From Ascaris suum (Eukaryota; Nematoda; Chromadorea; Rhabditida; Ascarididae), in assembly GCA_013433145.1 (NCBI GenBank), contig CM024168.1:7076184-7140183 (forward strand): a stretch of 64,000 nucleotides of DNA, read 5' to 3'. The position numbers were made by a program, and so were the translations under genes. Below, in pieces: positions 61,784 through 64,000 of the stretch. Positions within the stretch are counted from its first letter, which is position 1, and every line of letters begins with the position of its first letter. The notes under the pieces were generated by a model, which saw only the letters and a list, made by a program, of their open reading frames with translations, made no database searches and was not told the origin of the DNA.

Positions 61784-64000
61784 CTTGTTTCATTCTATTG
61801 GTATGTGCACGGGTAGATATGCCTACAACAGCAATAATTAGCAACTGTAGAGGCCGGCCAAATAACCATTCATGTGAGATAAGCACTTATTTCTGAAAGA
61901 CTAGTCGACAAGCTTCACAATCTTACGAAAAAGAACAGCGAGGTCAACTTGTACCATTACGCGCTTTCCTAAAAAATGCCGAAAGCACATACTCAGGGAA
62001 CAGACAGAGAGAGTTTGGAAACACAGAAATGATGCGAACGACCAATCTCATTGTTGAGGCTCTAAGTAACTTCCAAAGTACATTCGAAAGTGTGTGCAAA
62101 GTAAATGGCCAATGGAGATTGAAAGGACGCTTCGTGCGTCAAACCGTTCACTTTGCAAAAGCTTCGTTCAGCCTCTGTTGATGTCAGCTCGCAAAAACAT
62201 GCCCAGTGGAATTAGGTCTTGCTTGAATGCTCACGTCCTTTGAAGACGCACATTTTTCAAAAAAAAACGTAACAGATACACCCACTTCCCGAATATAAAC
62301 CTGGGCATATACCTCATAATTTTAGAGAAGCGATGATGGGGAAAGAGGTGGTGAGGGGGATGAAAGGTTACATTCTATGGAAGCTATTTGAAATTGAGCT
62401 GCAAGCTTTGATTGAAAAGCATTTCATCGATAATTGTGAAATTGTGAATAATGGCGGATTATGAACTGAAATATTACAATTTATGGAAAGCAATATTAAT
62501 CGAAAGCGCTATCAGTTAATAACCAATGAAATGTCTTAACGCTCAATGATTAACAACTCTTGAATGAGTAAGTATTACTGCAAGGAAAGGAAATAAAGAA
62601 ATGAGTGAATACATAAAAATGAAAGAAAAGAGAATCTCTTCAAAGAAACACAAAATGTAATCACAAAATTTCAAATACGATCTCCTCCTTCTTTCCCTCA
62701 TTAGAATTATAGTAATCTATGGTTTATTTCGAAACACAGGTTTTTTAACCTTCGATTTTAATTTGCAAAATCAACGATTCCTCATCCAAAAGTTAGTGGA
62801 AACGAATCTGACGCCTCACCACCCCACAGCATGATACTCTGGAAATTAACGATACTCTAGAGGGTAAATATCCACCAAGATCCACTGTTCGTCACGGTCC
62901 TACAATGATAGCCAACTCGAAAAAGGCAGCTTCATTTTAGAAATCTATTCAAATAATAAAAGCAGTATAATAATAATGAAATAGTACGGGTCTTGTTAGT
63001 GAATGAGGATGCAAAATAACAAAGAGAGTGACGAATAGAGACATTCGGTCATCTCGTTAGGATGATTCGAAAAAATAATTGCACATGAAGGCAATGGGGA
63101 AAATATTAATTACTCTCAAACTTCCCTCAAAAATTTTCAACATCTTTGGTCCTCGAAGTTGAACTCTTATAAAAGAACGCTTCAGCGACTTTTATCATAC
63201 ACCTTTTCTTGCAACGCCGTAGAATTTTAAAGCTTTATCTTCTTTCTTACCAGCTGACTGACCTAAAATATTACCTCCTCCTCCCCACCTCCCCCCTCCC
63301 CCTCTCCACCGCCTCTTCGACTCACTGTCGGCGAGTTTTGAAAACGAAGATGTTGCTAAATGCTATCTAGAGATTCAAACATTCGAGCTATGAATGAACA
63401 CAACATTTAATGAAGCAAGACAAAAGACAAGAGATTCTTCAAATGCCTCTGACCGCCTGCAACTGCCTTCTTGGACTATCGACTTCCGCATTAGCAAAGT
63501 AGACATATTGCCTTCGTCATTTAAACAACGTTCTAGCCAGTTTCTTTGAAGGAAAGAACCCCCCTGAATAAATGACCGCTTAGAATGAGGATTCCCTTTC
63601 TCGAGTTCTTCATAAAACAACGCACGATCTAAAAAACGACGAGAAGAAGTCCTCTCGTTAATCTAAAACTTCTTCCCGAAACTTAGGAAGGGACATGCGC
63701 CTTCCACAACTTAGGAAAAGGGAAGACCTGGATTTTCTTTCCGAGGTAGTACGATAGTCTGCTAAGATCGGGAAATAGAGTGAAAAAGTATGGGGAGGAA
63801 ATTTTTAGAAGTTTTTCAAATCAGATAGAAAAGATCACCCACTGGGAAAGCTAATTTTTGTACAAGTAACCTTTTTGAACACAGGCCAAACATGCTGAAT
63901 GCTCACGTTTAATAACAATAGGCGCATGCTTTCGCTTTGCTCAGAAATATTTTCACGCATTACAAACGATATTACAACTGAGTCGGGGTAATAGACAACC
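61784..64000. other. AT-rich region, no gene seen
   Basis: The only marked feature is a C-rich pyrimidine tract at 63270-63315. Frames present are short and match nothing I know. Confidence 0.5.

Overview
The window looks like a gene-poor, AT-rich piece of an animal nuclear genome, most likely a nematode with a large genome. Coding sequence is split into short exons by introns of up to 4.7 kb. Most 3' splice sites carry the nematode-style TTTCAG/TTTTCAG consensus, and long (TA)n tracts sit in introns and spacers. The species cannot be named from the sequence alone. No bacterial-type operon, CRISPR array, rRNA or recognisable tRNA was seen.

Layout. Positions 1-10961 hold no gene I can support; the main landmark is a nearly perfect 244-bp inverted repeat (8246-8856). 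On the + strand, 10962-34610 carries a 12-exon gene for a cholecystokinin/gastrin-type (sulfakinin-type) class A GPCR. All seven membrane segments are accounted for and the exon phases close to a 480-residue protein. Positions 34611-38100 are intergenic. On the - strand, 44469-38101 carries a 7-exon kappaB-Ras (NKIRAS-type) small GTPase of about 201 residues; its first exon is tentative. The receptor and GTPase genes are convergent. Directly upstream of the GTPase gene and on the same strand, 51308-45206 holds a phase-consistent 7-exon model for an unrecognised protein of about 240 residues; its 3' half is better supported than its 5' half. From 51.3 kb to the end I see no gene I would defend, only short repeats and a degenerate 35-bp minisatellite at 61.6-61.8 kb.

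Function. The receptor would sit in the plasma membrane and respond to a CCK/gastrin/sulfakinin-like neuropeptide. The GTPase belongs to a family known in other animals for binding IkappaB and Ral-GAP complexes. I see no functional link between them. The most interesting points are the altered nucleotide-binding motifs of the GTPase (Lys-Lys in the P-loop, Leu at the Ras Gln61 position, NMID for NKxD), a probable GC-AG intron in it, and the unrecognised neighbour gene.
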